NCBI GenBank assembly: GCA_009665115.1
Contig: WJXE01000009.1
Span: 1-18,748 of the forward strand
Source: Nitrosopumilales archaeon
GTDB taxonomy: Archaea; Thermoproteota; Nitrososphaeria; Nitrososphaerales; Nitrososphaeraceae
Length of the DNA: 18,748 nt
Reading direction: 5' to 3'
The notes below the pieces were generated by a model. That model was not told the origin of the DNA, did not search any database, and saw only the letters and a program-made list of their open reading frames with translations. The position numbers and the translations under genes are program-made. Positions 7,358 through 14,045 of the stretch are shown here, piece by piece. Every line of letters begins with the position of its first letter. Position 1 is the stretch's first letter.

Positions 7358-7428
7358 AGGTTGTATTAAGCCACTGGACAAGCTGTCACCGTCTGATAAA
7401 GTTGATTATCATGGCTTAAGTACAACCT
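7358..7428. repeat. Imperfect 16/17-bp inverted repeat
   Basis: AGGTTGTATTAAGCCA (7358-7373) pairs with TGGCTTAAGTACAACCT (7412-7428) with one bulged base, leaving a 38-base loop. It could be a structured RNA or the ends of a very small mobile element. No ORF lies between the arms. Confidence 0.6.
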
Positions 7429-7520
7429 TTGGTACATCCGCTTTCTTGTCAAACATTCTTAGATGGTTCCGGTGCTTCGTCAGGCTTCATGGTGTGCTAC
7501 TTAATCCTAATGTTAATTAA

Positions 7521-7530
7521 GTTTATATTA
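7521..7530 (+). promoter_or_regulatory. TATA box of the KaiC-like cluster
   Basis: GTTTATATTA centred about 37 bases before the TTG at 7562. It predicts transcription start near 7551 and a leader of about 10 bases, in line with the TTG start choice. Confidence 0.55.
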
Positions 7531-7561
7531 ATTACTATAACAACTTAATTTATACGATATA

Positions 7562-8989
7562 TTGAGTAAATTAGAGCGAATATCAACGGGTGTTCCAGGA
7601 CTAGATTCACTTATCGAAGGCGGAATACCAAAAGGATCTACGTTAATGGTTGTAGGGAATTCTGGAAGTGGCAAAACAATATTATGTTCACATTTTCTTT
7701 ACGATGGCCTGACTGCTAAAGAAGAGAAAGGATTATACATTTCATTCAGCGAGTCCAAAGCACAGTTTTATGCCAACATCAAAACGCTTGGAATGGATTT
7801 TGATAAATTCGAAAGACAAACGAAGTTTGCTTTTCTGGATTTTGCTTCATTAACAAAGGATGGAATACAAGATGCACTTGAAGAAATTTTAGCTACTATT
7901 AGAACTATTAATCCCAAGAGGGTAATATTAGATTCATTTTCGGCAATATCACTAGCATTTGAACATCAGAGTGAAGCCAGAACTACGATTCATGTACTTT
8001 TAGGAAAAATATTGAGGTCAGAAGGGATAACCAGTATTCTCGTTATGGAAATTCCATATGGAAAAGAAAATATGGGTTCTGGAATAGAAGAGTCTGTTGT
8101 AGATGGCATTATACAACTTGACCATAGAGAAGATAATGTCTTACCAATAATTCTACGAGTCTTCAAAATGAGAGGTACTTCAATCAATCGAGAACCCCAT
8201 GTTTGTACAATAAGTAAAAATGGAATGATTTTGTATCCCAAACAGGGATTAGGACTGACTTATGCAGCTTCAGAGGAGCGGATATTTAGCGGAATCCCTG
8301 GTCTTGACGAAAGAATTGGGAGCGGTTTTATCAAGGATACAACAACTGCTATCATAGGCACATCTGGTACTGGGAAGTCAACTTTTGCTTTTCAATATAT
8401 TGCAGAAGGTGTAAGAAAAGGTGAGCCTGGGGTATTCTACTCATTAGAAGAGAATGCTGACGGGATAAGAATGATGGCCAAAGGGTATGGCTATAACGTC
8501 ACAGAACTCGAAAATAATGGATTATCTATCCTTTTAGGGAGTGTTGAGGATGACAATCCAGACGCACTCATAGCAAACTTGGCAGCTGAAATTAAAAGAA
8601 CAAAGGCAAAACGTCTTGTGATAGATAGTCTCTCTGCTTTCGAAAGCAAGTATAAGAATGACATGTATATCATCGCTAGACGTTTAATAAGCTTAATACA
8701 GGAACATCATCTCACAGCAGTTATTACTATTCTTACAACACAGAAAAGTGGATTTGAGTTGTCAGGGTTGGGTTTAACTTCACTTTTACAAAATATAATA
8801 CTTCTTAGATTTGTGGAAATACAAGGACGCATGAAGAGAATTTTAGCAATACTAAAGATGCGAGGGACAGAACATGACGAATCTATATTAGAATTTAGAA
8901 TCTCAAGCGAGAACGGAGCCAGAATAGTTGGCGCGATAGATAAAGATTACATGGGCATATTCACCGGAGTAGCCCGAAGAGCAGAATAA
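7562..8989 (+). CDS. KaiC-like double-domain RecA ATPase
   Basis: A 475-residue protein with two tandem KaiC/RecA domains. Domain 1 (about 1-235) has Walker A GNSGSGKT at 32-39 and Walker B VILD at 121-124. Domain 2 (about 240-475) has Walker A GTSGTGKS at 266-273 and Walker B LVID at 352-355. The catalytic Glu position keeps E296-E297 in domain 2 (SLEEN) but only one Glu (E64, FSESK) in domain 1. From memory of cyanobacterial KaiC, its S431/T432 autophosphorylation pair aligns with T406-S407 here, just before IILLRFVEI, and KMRG is also kept. Archaeal KaiC-like proteins are thought to be ATP-dependent signalling hubs; no KaiA or KaiB is nearby. The start is TTG at 7562; an upstream stop at 7538-7540 leaves no better start. 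It begins a cluster with an 18-codon ORF and a 109-residue gene. Confidence 0.92.
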   Translation: MSKLERISTGVPGLDSLIEGGIPKGSTLMVVGNSGSGKTILCSHFLYDGLTAKEEKGLYISFSESKAQFYANIKTLGMDFDKFERQTKFAFLDFASLTKDGIQDALEEILATIRTINPKRVILDSFSAISLAFEHQSEARTTIHVLLGKILRSEGITSILVMEIPYGKENMGSGIEESVVDGIIQLDHREDNVLPIILRVFKMRGTSINREPHVCTISKNGMILYPKQGLGLTYAASEERIFSGIPGLDERIGSGFIKDTTTAIIGTSGTGKSTFAFQYIAEGVRKGEPGVFYSLEENADGIRMMAKGYGYNVTELENNGLSILLGSVEDDNPDALIANLAAEIKRTKAKRLVIDSLSAFESKYKNDMYIIARRLISLIQEHHLTAVITILTTQKSGFELSGLGLTSLLQNIILLRFVEIQGRMKRILAILKMRGTEHDESILEFRISSENGARIVGAIDKDYMGIFTGVARRAE

Positions 8990-8991
8990 TA

Positions 8992-9048
8992 ATGTACAAA
9001 AAACAGCTGATAAATAGATTGATTGAGGCTTATGAGGACAAAGCTTGA
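8992..9048 (+). CDS. 18-codon ORF bridging the KaiC-like gene and its downstream partner
   Basis: ATG at 8992, two bases after the KaiC-like stop, opens an 18-residue frame (MYKKQLINRLIEAYEDKA) that ends in TGA at 9046-9048. The next gene starts with TTG at 9045, giving a TTGA overlap. Such stop-start overlaps usually mark translational coupling. It may be a real micropeptide with one amphipathic helix or a coupling device for the downstream gene. It could equally be the old N-terminus of that gene now split by a shift. Confidence 0.4.
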   Translation: MYKKQLINRLIEAYEDKA

Positions 9049-9374
9049 CTACCACTGAAAATAAGTTCAAGGAGGCTTATAAGCAAGCAGTTGAAGAGGC
9101 GCTTTCGATTTTAGGAAAGAACGTCTCGGTAATAATAAATTCCTATATTCTAGAGAAATATTCAATTCGTTTAACTGATACTGGAGATAATCCAAAGCTT
9201 CTTTCTGATGCATTAGAAGCCGCTATAGATGGAGGCTCAAGAATTGTACAAAGAAGAATACTTCGTTCACTTTACAATAGAGTTGGAGTTGAACTTCCTT
9301 TTGCGATGACAACAAATTTTGAACACAAAATTCTCACGGCAAAAAAGGAATATGAAAAAGCTTCCTTTTTATGA
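9045..9374 (+). CDS. Conserved-looking small helical protein next to KaiC-like ATPase
   Basis: A 109-residue protein from a TTG at 9045. The sequence is mostly helical with a C-terminal half reading like a small output or sensor domain (LLSDALEAAIDGGSRIVQRR, then LYNRVGVEL). I recall similar small domains in thaumarchaeal proteins encoded beside or fused to KaiC-like ATPases and kinases, but I cannot name a family with confidence. There is no Cys, signal peptide or membrane segment. The TTGA overlap with the preceding 18-codon ORF, and only 55 bases between it and the KaiC-like stop, indicate one transcript. A functional link to the ATPase is inferred from this arrangement alone. GAGG at 9032-9035 is a weak ribosome site. 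Confidence 0.75.
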   Translation: MTTTENKFKEAYKQAVEEALSILGKNVSVIINSYILEKYSIRLTDTGDNPKLLSDALEAAIDGGSRIVQRRILRSLYNRVGVELPFAMTTNFEHKILTAKKEYEKASFL

Positions 9375-9510
9375 TTAACCGTAAAATATTGTATTATTGC
9401 TTGATTAATGCTAAATATTATTGTACAGACATTTGTTTGAGATTGCACTTTGTTAAAGATTAATCTAGCTTGACATACAGTTTGTTTTGTGATTTATGGC
9501 TTATTCGTTA

Positions 9511-10740
9511 TTATTTACATAAAGGTATACTAAATGTAAATGTTGCCCCTCTTTTACCATCTTCGTTGTTTCCAGCCGAGATGGTGCCACCATGTGCTTC
9601 AATAATACTTTTGGAGATATACAATCCTAAACCAGTACCGCCTGTATCGGATTTTGTAGCAAATTTTGAGAATAACCTTGACATAATCTCAGCATCTATT
9701 CCTAAGCCTGTATCTTGAATCCCAACGATGGCCTTATCATTTTCCTTTTTTATAGTGATTGATATTATCCCTTTTTTGGTGAATTTGACAGCATTACCTA
9801 ATAAATTAGAAATAACTTGTGTCAATCTGATCCTATCTGCTTGTATAAGAATATTGTCTTCACAAGGTTCGTATCTTAATTTTATATTATTTTTTTTTTC
9901 CAAGTCTTGTGCAATCGTTATTATCTGATCATTCACAGCATTTAAAAGTACATCGGCTAGGTTTAGTCGTTTTTTATCTAACCTGAAAGTTTTGCCGTCT
10001 ATGCTGGCAATATCTAAAATAAGCTGTGAAACTTGCTCCAGTCTTTTTGCATTGCGAATTATGGCATCTATATAATTTCTTTTATTTTTATTTTTTTCTA
10101 TTTCTCCTACTATTCCTTCTTGTTCTTCTTGTTCTTGTTCTGCTTTAAGGATTTCTGCATAACCTAAGATGGGCATTATTGGCGTTCGCAACTCATGAGC
10201 CGCTATTTCGATAAACTCCCTTTGCATTTTATCATGGATCTTCAACTGTTCGTTAGCTTCTACAAGTTGTTTATTTGTATCTGCTAGATTGTCCTTTATC
10301 GCAATTATAGAATCCAGCATTTCCTTCTCATTCCACAGAGAATCAAGAAGCGAGCCAATGTTTTTTACAATGGATTTATTATTAGAATATACTGCGAAAG
10401 CCTTGATTCCATCATCCCCTTCGTTTATTGTTAATACTTTAGAATTATCGATTAAAAATATCGTTTCGTAGATTCCTGAAACGCATTTAATTTGCGCATA
10501 GTTTTTGATAGCAGAAACTATTTGCGAGGTTGTAGCCACTTCATTTTGGCCTTCTTCAGAGTAAAGAACCATTACATTCACACCATTGCTTTGTGCCTTT
10601 TTTAGGCTATCAACTAAGCCAGTTTCAGCAAGATATTCTAGGTATAAAATCGAATTAACTGCAATAAGCACCTCTGATTGAGCATGTTGAATTTCAGATG
10701 CAAATAGAGAATAAGCATGCTTAGGATCTCTAATATCCAT
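9511..10740 (-). CDS. Cytoplasmic sensor histidine kinase
   Basis: A histidine kinase without membrane segments. Numbering from ATG 10740: residues 1-135 form an alpha/beta sensor domain resembling the TrmB/phospholipase-D-like sensors of thaumarchaeal kinases (KKAQSNGVNVMVLYSEEG), then a coiled coil (about 140-170), a dimerisation domain with H182 in HELRTP, and a catalytic ATPase domain with N box N312, G1 box D343-T-G-L-G and G2 box GGTGLGLYISK (367-377). An unusual Gln/Glu/Lys-rich insertion (about 200-221) lengthens the dimerisation hairpin. A TTG at 10755 would add five residues, but the TATA box at 10776-10765 suits a near-leaderless ATG at 10740. No response regulator lies in the window. 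The gene is convergent with the KaiC-like cluster. The ligand is unknown. Confidence 0.9.
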   Translation of the reverse strand: MDIRDPKHAYSLFASEIQHAQSEVLIAVNSILYLEYLAETGLVDSLKKAQSNGVNVMVLYSEEGQNEVATTSQIVSAIKNYAQIKCVSGIYETIFLIDNSKVLTINEGDDGIKAFAVYSNNKSIVKNIGSLLDSLWNEKEMLDSIIAIKDNLADTNKQLVEANEQLKIHDKMQREFIEIAAHELRTPIMPILGYAEILKAEQEQEEQEGIVGEIEKNKNKRNYIDAIIRNAKRLEQVSQLILDIASIDGKTFRLDKKRLNLADVLLNAVNDQIITIAQDLEKKNNIKLRYEPCEDNILIQADRIRLTQVISNLLGNAVKFTKKGIISITIKKENDKAIVGIQDTGLGIDAEIMSRLFSKFATKSDTGGTGLGLYISKSIIEAHGGTISAGNNEDGKRGATFTFSIPLCK

Positions 10741-10764
10741 TGGGTAGGGAGACAAAAGCGGCGA

Positions 10765-10776
10765 GGATATTTATGG
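10765..10776 (-). promoter_or_regulatory. TATA box of the histidine kinase gene
   Basis: The minus strand reads CCATAAATATCC about 30 bases before the ATG at 10740 and only about 15 before the alternative TTG at 10755. This decides the start in favour of the ATG. Confidence 0.5.
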
Positions 10777-10841
10777 ATAATGCCGACCAAGTGATGACAG
10801 CCAACTATCAAGAATAGAAGTATGCGATGCAATTTAAGTAA

Positions 10842-10973
10842 GCGAAGAGCTGCTGGAATATTCGTCCCTCGTCGATTCGCTGCTTGCTTCATTACTCAAA
10901 AGAGAACAATATCCAGTTGCCAGATAAGAACAAGATCGAGGAAATAGCTGAGGGCAATGGCTATTGCAGATAA
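10842..10973 (+). pseudogene. Possible C-terminal gene remnant
   Basis: A plus-strand frame open for 43 codons without a start codon of its own, ending in TAA at 10971-10973. Its second half reads convincingly as protein (ENNIQLPDKNKIEEIAEGNG, then YCR), with helix-forming residues and a Cys near the end. No family is recognised and there is no promoter. A decayed gene tail is the likeliest reading. Confidence 0.25.
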
Positions 10974-11002
10974 ATTGCCGAGATCCGACGGCGGTTAACA
11001 TG

Positions 11003-11221
11003 TTATAAAATCAGTCGATATGTTAATAGTACCAAGCAAATCGGCAAATGTCCTTGTTGTTGGCTGTGGATGTGAATGTCGCTATATTGAAATGGTGCTC
11101 CCACTTTCCCTTCTTTCATATTTTTAATTTCAACACCCGCTGATTTAAGTAAACCAACATCAATCAGAACACGACCAAATCCAATTAATGATTAGTTGAA
11201 ATCATGCCAATGATGACTTGT
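11003..11221 (-). pseudogene. Decayed N-terminal fragment of a DDE transposase
   Basis: The minus-strand frame from about 11221 reads WHDFN, a TAA stop, SLIGFGRVLIDVGLLKSAG, then VEIKNMKEGKVGAPFQYSD, ending at TAA 11005-11003. This matches the layout of the N-terminus of archaeal IS4/IS5-superfamily transposases: W-x2-(Y/F)-N-x2-L-x2-R-G-x-(V/I)-L-x-D, then the N-x-G-K-x-G-A/R-P-(F/Y)-x-Y-x-(D/N) motif. The pattern is lost after QYSD and no DDE catalytic core follows, so the copy is truncated as well as stopped. No terminal inverted repeats were found. It lies directly downstream of the pterin dehydratase gene. Confidence 0.6.
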
Positions 11222-11257
11222 TTCCGGGTATGGTACCAAAATTAATGGTTCAGCGAT

Positions 11258-11279
11258 ATCTATCGTAAATCTATCGTAA
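11258..11279. repeat. Tandem 11-bp duplication at the 3' end of the pterin dehydratase gene
   Basis: ATCTATCGTAA occurs twice in a row (11258-11268 and 11269-11279). The second copy contains the dehydratase stop codon and last codons; the first lies just outside. It sits between this gene and the transposase remnant and may be a duplication scar from insertion or replication slippage. Confidence 0.75.
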
Positions 11280-11570
11280 ATATAGCTGGTTAATAGTGCG
11301 TGCCAGTTTGACATCATACGTACTTATGCCGTTTAAATCATGTGTTACTAGGTTAATATCAAGCCGGTCGTAAACGTTAAACCACTCCGGATGATGATTC
11401 ATTTTCTCAGCTTCCAAGGCGACTTTGGTCATAAAACTAAACGCTTGAATGAAGTTCTCAAATTGCAAAGTTCGGCTTAGCTTACCGCTGACCACCTTCC
11501 ATCCATCCAATTTGCCGAGTTCATTCTTAATCTCTGCTTCTGATAGTTTGCGATACTCATTATCTGACAT
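11271..11570 (-). CDS. Pterin-4a-carbinolamine dehydratase
   Basis: The enzyme (PCD/DCoH/PhhB family) dehydrates 4a-hydroxytetrahydrobiopterin to quinonoid dihydropterin; in organisms without aromatic amino acid hydroxylases it is thought to serve other pterin pathways, including molybdopterin metabolism. The family motif is complete: E-K-M-N-H59-H60-P61-E-W followed by a beta strand and T-H77-D (numbering from ATG 11570). The 99-residue length from ATG 11570 is typical. An earlier ATG at 11603 would add eleven residues, but a TATA box (11614-11605) lies only a few bases upstream of it and about 40 bases before ATG 11570, so the later start is chosen. No aromatic amino acid hydroxylase is visible nearby. 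The stop lies inside a tandem 11-bp duplication. Confidence 0.92.
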   Translation of the reverse strand: MSDNEYRKLSEAEIKNELGKLDGWKVVSGKLSRTLQFENFIQAFSFMTKVALEAEKMNHHPEWFNVYDRLDINLVTHDLNGISTYDVKLARTINQLYLR

Positions 11571-11604
11571 TATCGTATAGCCACTAAGTAAGAGTACATG
11601 CATG

Positions 11605-11614
11605 CTATATATCA
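11605..11614 (-). promoter_or_regulatory. TATA box of the pterin dehydratase gene
   Basis: The minus strand reads TGATATATAG. Its distance from ATG 11570 (about 40 bases) fits a short leader; it would overlap the untranslated region of the alternative ATG 11603 with no room for transcription start. Confidence 0.5.
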
Positions 11615-12040
11615 GTGTTCTTCGTAACGAAAGTTTATGAGAAGCAGATTATGAATCCACCTCGGCAAATCGGAACATCGTATTAGGGATTTTGTATCAC
11701 AAGGTTGAAAATTACATAAAGGAAACCATGTTGGCGTCAGGTTTACAAATACTCATTAGTCTTTTTGCTCACTTAAAATTGGTGTCGTGTGTTCGTTTGC
11801 TTTCTGGTCTGGCTTTAATCTTAGTCGTCTTCGTTGCTAACTAGTATGAAATATTTTACTTACCAGACGCAAAATGAGAAAGTCTGACAAACACTGATGC
11901 TAGTTTGTTAGCATATGAAAAATTCTAGGTTGCTGGTATTGTAATTTCGCACTCATACGATGACATTTCGATTTCGTTTCAAGAATAGAACAACGGAATC
12001 CGCTATTCTCAATAAGATTGAAATGCCACAGAAGAATTGC
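11615..12040. other. Long intergenic stretch, one unconvincing ORF and a hairpin
   Basis: A plus-strand frame is open for about 66 codons (about 11638-11842), with a hydrophobic C-terminal part (LSGLALILVVFVAN) and a TTG that could start a 50-residue protein, but no promoter or family supports it. The stretch 11982-12009 forms a hairpin, listed separately. Nothing else is supported. Confidence 0.3.
11982..12017. repeat. Inverted repeat sharing a 15-base core with the repeat at 7091
   Basis: AGAATAG (11982-11988) pairs with CTATTCT (12003-12009) across a 14-base loop. The right arm continues as CTATTCTCAATAAGA (12003-12017), an exact match to 7095-7109. Both sites lie in gene-free DNA and both have a GAATAG partner within 14 bases, so they may be copies of one small element or two sites for the same factor. 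Confidence 0.5.
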
Positions 12041-12063
12041 CCTTATAATACCTTATAATACCT
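12041..12063. repeat. Tandem 10-bp repeat CCTTATAATA x2
   Basis: CCTTATAATA occurs at 12041-12050 and 12051-12060, followed by CCT. It contains TATA-like TTATAATA on the plus strand but no plus-strand gene follows at a suitable distance. It lies just past the stop of the minus-strand secreted protein gene. Confidence 0.7.
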
Positions 12064-12072
12064 ATTAGCTCC

Positions 12073-12321
12073 TTAAGGTTTAGTCGAATTTAACAATTGC
12101 TGAGTCGAGTTTAAAGCTGAAACTGATCTATGGCAGTTTTCGTTGATACATATTAACGAGTGGCACACATCACCTTCACAATTAGTAGAACTCCTTTTTG
12201 TGAAACTTGATGCATTTGCAGCATTGTAAGAATAGCCTAACGCAGCCGACATCAACATAGCTGTGAATAATACTAGTGCTACCGTTGCCAAAATCATATT
12301 GTTAATGATCTTTGTTATCAT
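12073..12321 (-). CDS. Small secreted or membrane-anchored Cys-containing protein
   Basis: About 82 residues from ATG 12321 (a GTG at 12333 would add four). A long hydrophobic N-terminal segment (NMILATVALVLFTAMLMSAA) acts as signal peptide or anchor. The mature part has four Cys in a compact cluster, NCEGDVCHSLICINENCHRS, likely two disulfides or a metal site, and a C-terminal tail with two NST sequons, suggesting glycosylation and an extracellular location. A TATA-like GAAATATGA at about 12358-12350 fits a near-leaderless ATG 12321. Function unknown; the size is that of small secreted archaeal proteins. Confidence 0.6.
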   Translation of the reverse strand: MITKIINNMILATVALVLFTAMLMSAALGYSYNAANASSFTKRSSTNCEGDVCHSLICINENCHRSVSALNSTQQLLNSTKP

Positions 12322-12426
12322 AGTATATTTCACTTAGGATTATTATCATCATATTTCGATTCTAATACTTTTTCTTATCAAAAGTACTTATTGAAATTTG
12401 TCATTGCATAATTAATTAGGACCATT

Positions 12427-12546
12427 CTAGAGAGGAGATAATATTGATTTTTGAATGCGAATCATGAAGTGCAAGGGATGATTGAATTCGATATGTGTGA
12501 GTGGGACACCGGTTTGATAACCGCCTGCCAAGACAACGGCCAATAG
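12427..12546 (-). pseudogene. Decayed fragment resembling a serpin C-terminus
   Basis: A 39-codon open minus-strand stretch reads VVLAGGYQTGVPLTHIEFNH, then PLHFMIRIQKSIL, to TAG at 12429-12427. The F-N-(x2 missing)-H-P-L-x-F-M-I-R segment resembles the conserved serpin signature near the C-terminus (F-N-A-D-H-P-F-x-F-x-I-R), with two residues lost. DNA just upstream reads, in another frame, GRGAAIILTSN, which could be a shifted trace of the alanine-rich reactive-centre hinge. Serpins occur in some soil Thaumarchaeota as secreted protease inhibitors. The fragment is too short and broken to be active, and the match is by eye. A chance resemblance is possible. Confidence 0.35.
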
Positions 12547-12698
12547 CACAGTATCTACTAACAGTTCGAAGTCAAGATAATAGCCGCACCTCTGCCTGAT
12601 TTTGTTTGAACTATAGCGATACCTCTATTTTTTTGACGAAGCAGAAACGAATATGAAAAATATTTGTCTGATGTCGTTGTTCCAGGCTATAGAATGAA
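12547..12698. other. Gap before an unrecognised ORF
   Basis: No gene. The plus-strand segment around 12620-12645 reads RYLYFFDEAE, resembling LYFHLLLDEAE at about 1525-1557, both in gene-free DNA and both beginning CCTCTATTTT at the DNA level. Confidence 0.3.
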
Positions 12699-12971
12699 TT
12701 GGAGACATTTATGACTTGGCTTTGTTCTACCGATAAGATCCTTAGTCAATCATGGAATATCGAGTCCATCCTGTCTTGTTTGATTATCTATTTTTTCCTC
12801 TTTCCTCTTCTGAAGTTAGAAGATCCATCATCTTCATTAATTACATTAACAAAGTACTTATTTCTTGGATTGAAATATTTTAAAGAGGGGGATATGAGGC
12901 TCTGCAGGGAGTCCTTACGTTATGGAATCTATGACAACCAGATCCATGAAAAGAGCGTTCTGCTATGTTAA
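12699..12971 (+). CDS. Doubtful 90-residue ORF with a hydrophobic middle
   Basis: A TTG-started frame. Residues about 22-40 (SILSCLIIYFFLFPLLKLED) are hydrophobic and could span the membrane once; the C-terminal half (YFKEGDMRLCRESLRYGIYD) looks like a soluble helix with one Cys, and the last residue is Cys. There is GGCTATAGAA just before the start but no clear ribosome site. I do not recognise it. It may be a real small membrane protein or an open frame in decayed DNA. Confidence 0.25.
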   Translation: METFMTWLCSTDKILSQSWNIESILSCLIIYFFLFPLLKLEDPSSSLITLTKYLFLGLKYFKEGDMRLCRESLRYGIYDNQIHEKSVLLC

Positions 12972-13118
12972 CCCTGTCTATGATGGTCAACGTTCAAATA
13001 TTTTGTAGTAGTCTAGCATACCACGATTTGGGAGTCCTAGTATTACATGTTATTGCCTGCCAATAGTAACTTTTTATTCCTCTATTATTACTTGATGGCT
13101 TAGAATCTGAGAACAAGA

Positions 13119-13161
13119 ATAATATAGAATAGAAAAGAATTTCACAAAGTAATATAAATAT
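13119..13161 (+). promoter_or_regulatory. Promoter region of the winged-helix regulator
   Basis: Two TATA-like sequences: ATAATATAG (13119-13127) and TAATATAAAT (13150-13159). Only the first leaves room for a start of transcription before the GTG/ATG starts at 13164 and 13170. Confidence 0.4.
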
Positions 13162-13163
13162 AG

Positions 13164-14045
13164 GTGTACATGCATTCAGATGACGCTAAATTAACAAACT
13201 CGAGGAGCAGTAGTCGCTACATTGAAAGTACACAACGGATCTTCTTTGAGCTAGCTAGTGATCAGAGGCTATCTATACTGTTTAAACTAAATAGGCAGCA
13301 ATCGGAAGCCGGAGTTTACAACCTTTCAAAACTTGCAAAGCATCTTAATGTTACTATGCAAGAAGTTCATAGAAATCTTAACAGATTAATGGATGCTGGC
13401 TTGATCGAAAAAGATTCCGCAGGAATATTTTCCTTAACAACTTTCGGAAATACCATCATAAATCAGATTGCAACTTTTGATTTTTTGTCAAGAAATAAAG
13501 AATATTTTTCAACTCATACCTTCGGAAAAGAAACTCGAATGAAATTCATCCAGAGAATTGGCGCCTTGAATAACTGCGAGTTTATTTCAGGACTAGTAGC
13601 TGTTATTGAGCTATGGAAACAGCATATTTACAGAGAAGCTACCGAGTACATATACGGAATGTTACCACAAATCCCACTAGATTTGATTGAAGCAGTAATA
13701 CCAAAAATAAAAGAACATGGTGGTATCAAATTTAATTATATTCTACCTCAAAAAGCTATGGTGCCAAAGAAGCGAACTGAACTTTTGAAAAACGCTGGCT
13801 TCCATGAATTCATAAAAAAAGGGATCGTAGAAAGAAGGATGGTTGATCGAATACAGGTAGCAATAGTCTTAAATGAAAAGCAAGCAACTGTTATGTTCCC
13901 CACAGCGAAAGGACAAGGAGAGACAGATATGAATTCAGTATTCTATAGTGAAGACCCATTATTTCATGAATGGTGCCTAGATTATTTTAGATACAACTGG
14001 TATAATTCAAAATCATTTGACGAAAGCAAGTTATTAGAAGTATAG
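13164..14045 (+). CDS. FilR1-like winged-helix transcriptional regulator
   Basis: A 293-residue regulator. Residues about 24-105 form an ArsR-like winged helix-turn-helix (DQRLSILFKLNRQ, then LSKLAKHLNVTMQEVHRNLN as the recognition region and LIEKDSAGIFSLT as the wing). Residues about 115-285 form a larger effector domain that resembles the FilR1-type middle domain (DUF1724) of archaeal regulators, with strands such as FNYILPQKAM and VAIVLNEKQATVMFP. The ligand is unknown. Starts: GTG at 13164 or ATG at 13170; both follow an A+T-rich promoter. No gene is close downstream, so its targets are not evident; self-regulation is usual for such proteins but no operator is visible. The length fits the archaeal family. 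Confidence 0.85.
   Translation: MYMHSDDAKLTNSRSSSRYIESTQRIFFELASDQRLSILFKLNRQQSEAGVYNLSKLAKHLNVTMQEVHRNLNRLMDAGLIEKDSAGIFSLTTFGNTIINQIATFDFLSRNKEYFSTHTFGKETRMKFIQRIGALNNCEFISGLVAVIELWKQHIYREATEYIYGMLPQIPLDLIEAVIPKIKEHGGIKFNYILPQKAMVPKKRTELLKNAGFHEFIKKGIVERRMVDRIQVAIVLNEKQATVMFPTAKGQGETDMNSVFYSEDPLFHEWCLDYFRYNWYNSKSFDESKLLEV

Larger units (their letters stand above)
6903..7561. other. Long gap with two inverted repeats and promoters
   Basis: A 659-base gap between divergent SDR and KaiC-like genes. It contains the SDR promoter (6933-6944), a 10-bp perfect inverted repeat (7091-7124), a short minus-strand ORF (7137-7250), a long imperfect inverted repeat (7358-7428) and the KaiC-like promoter (7521-7530). 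A plus-strand frame at 7064-7201 overlaps these and is not favoured. Otherwise I see nothing. Confidence 0.5.

Noticed and set aside
10638..10892. 84-residue minus-strand frame at the 5' end of the kinase gene
   Set aside because: Mostly overlaps the kinase coding region and promoter in another frame and reads like a shadow.
12565..12580. AGTTCGAAGTC, possible T-loop
   Set aside because: No cloverleaf can be formed with the flanks.
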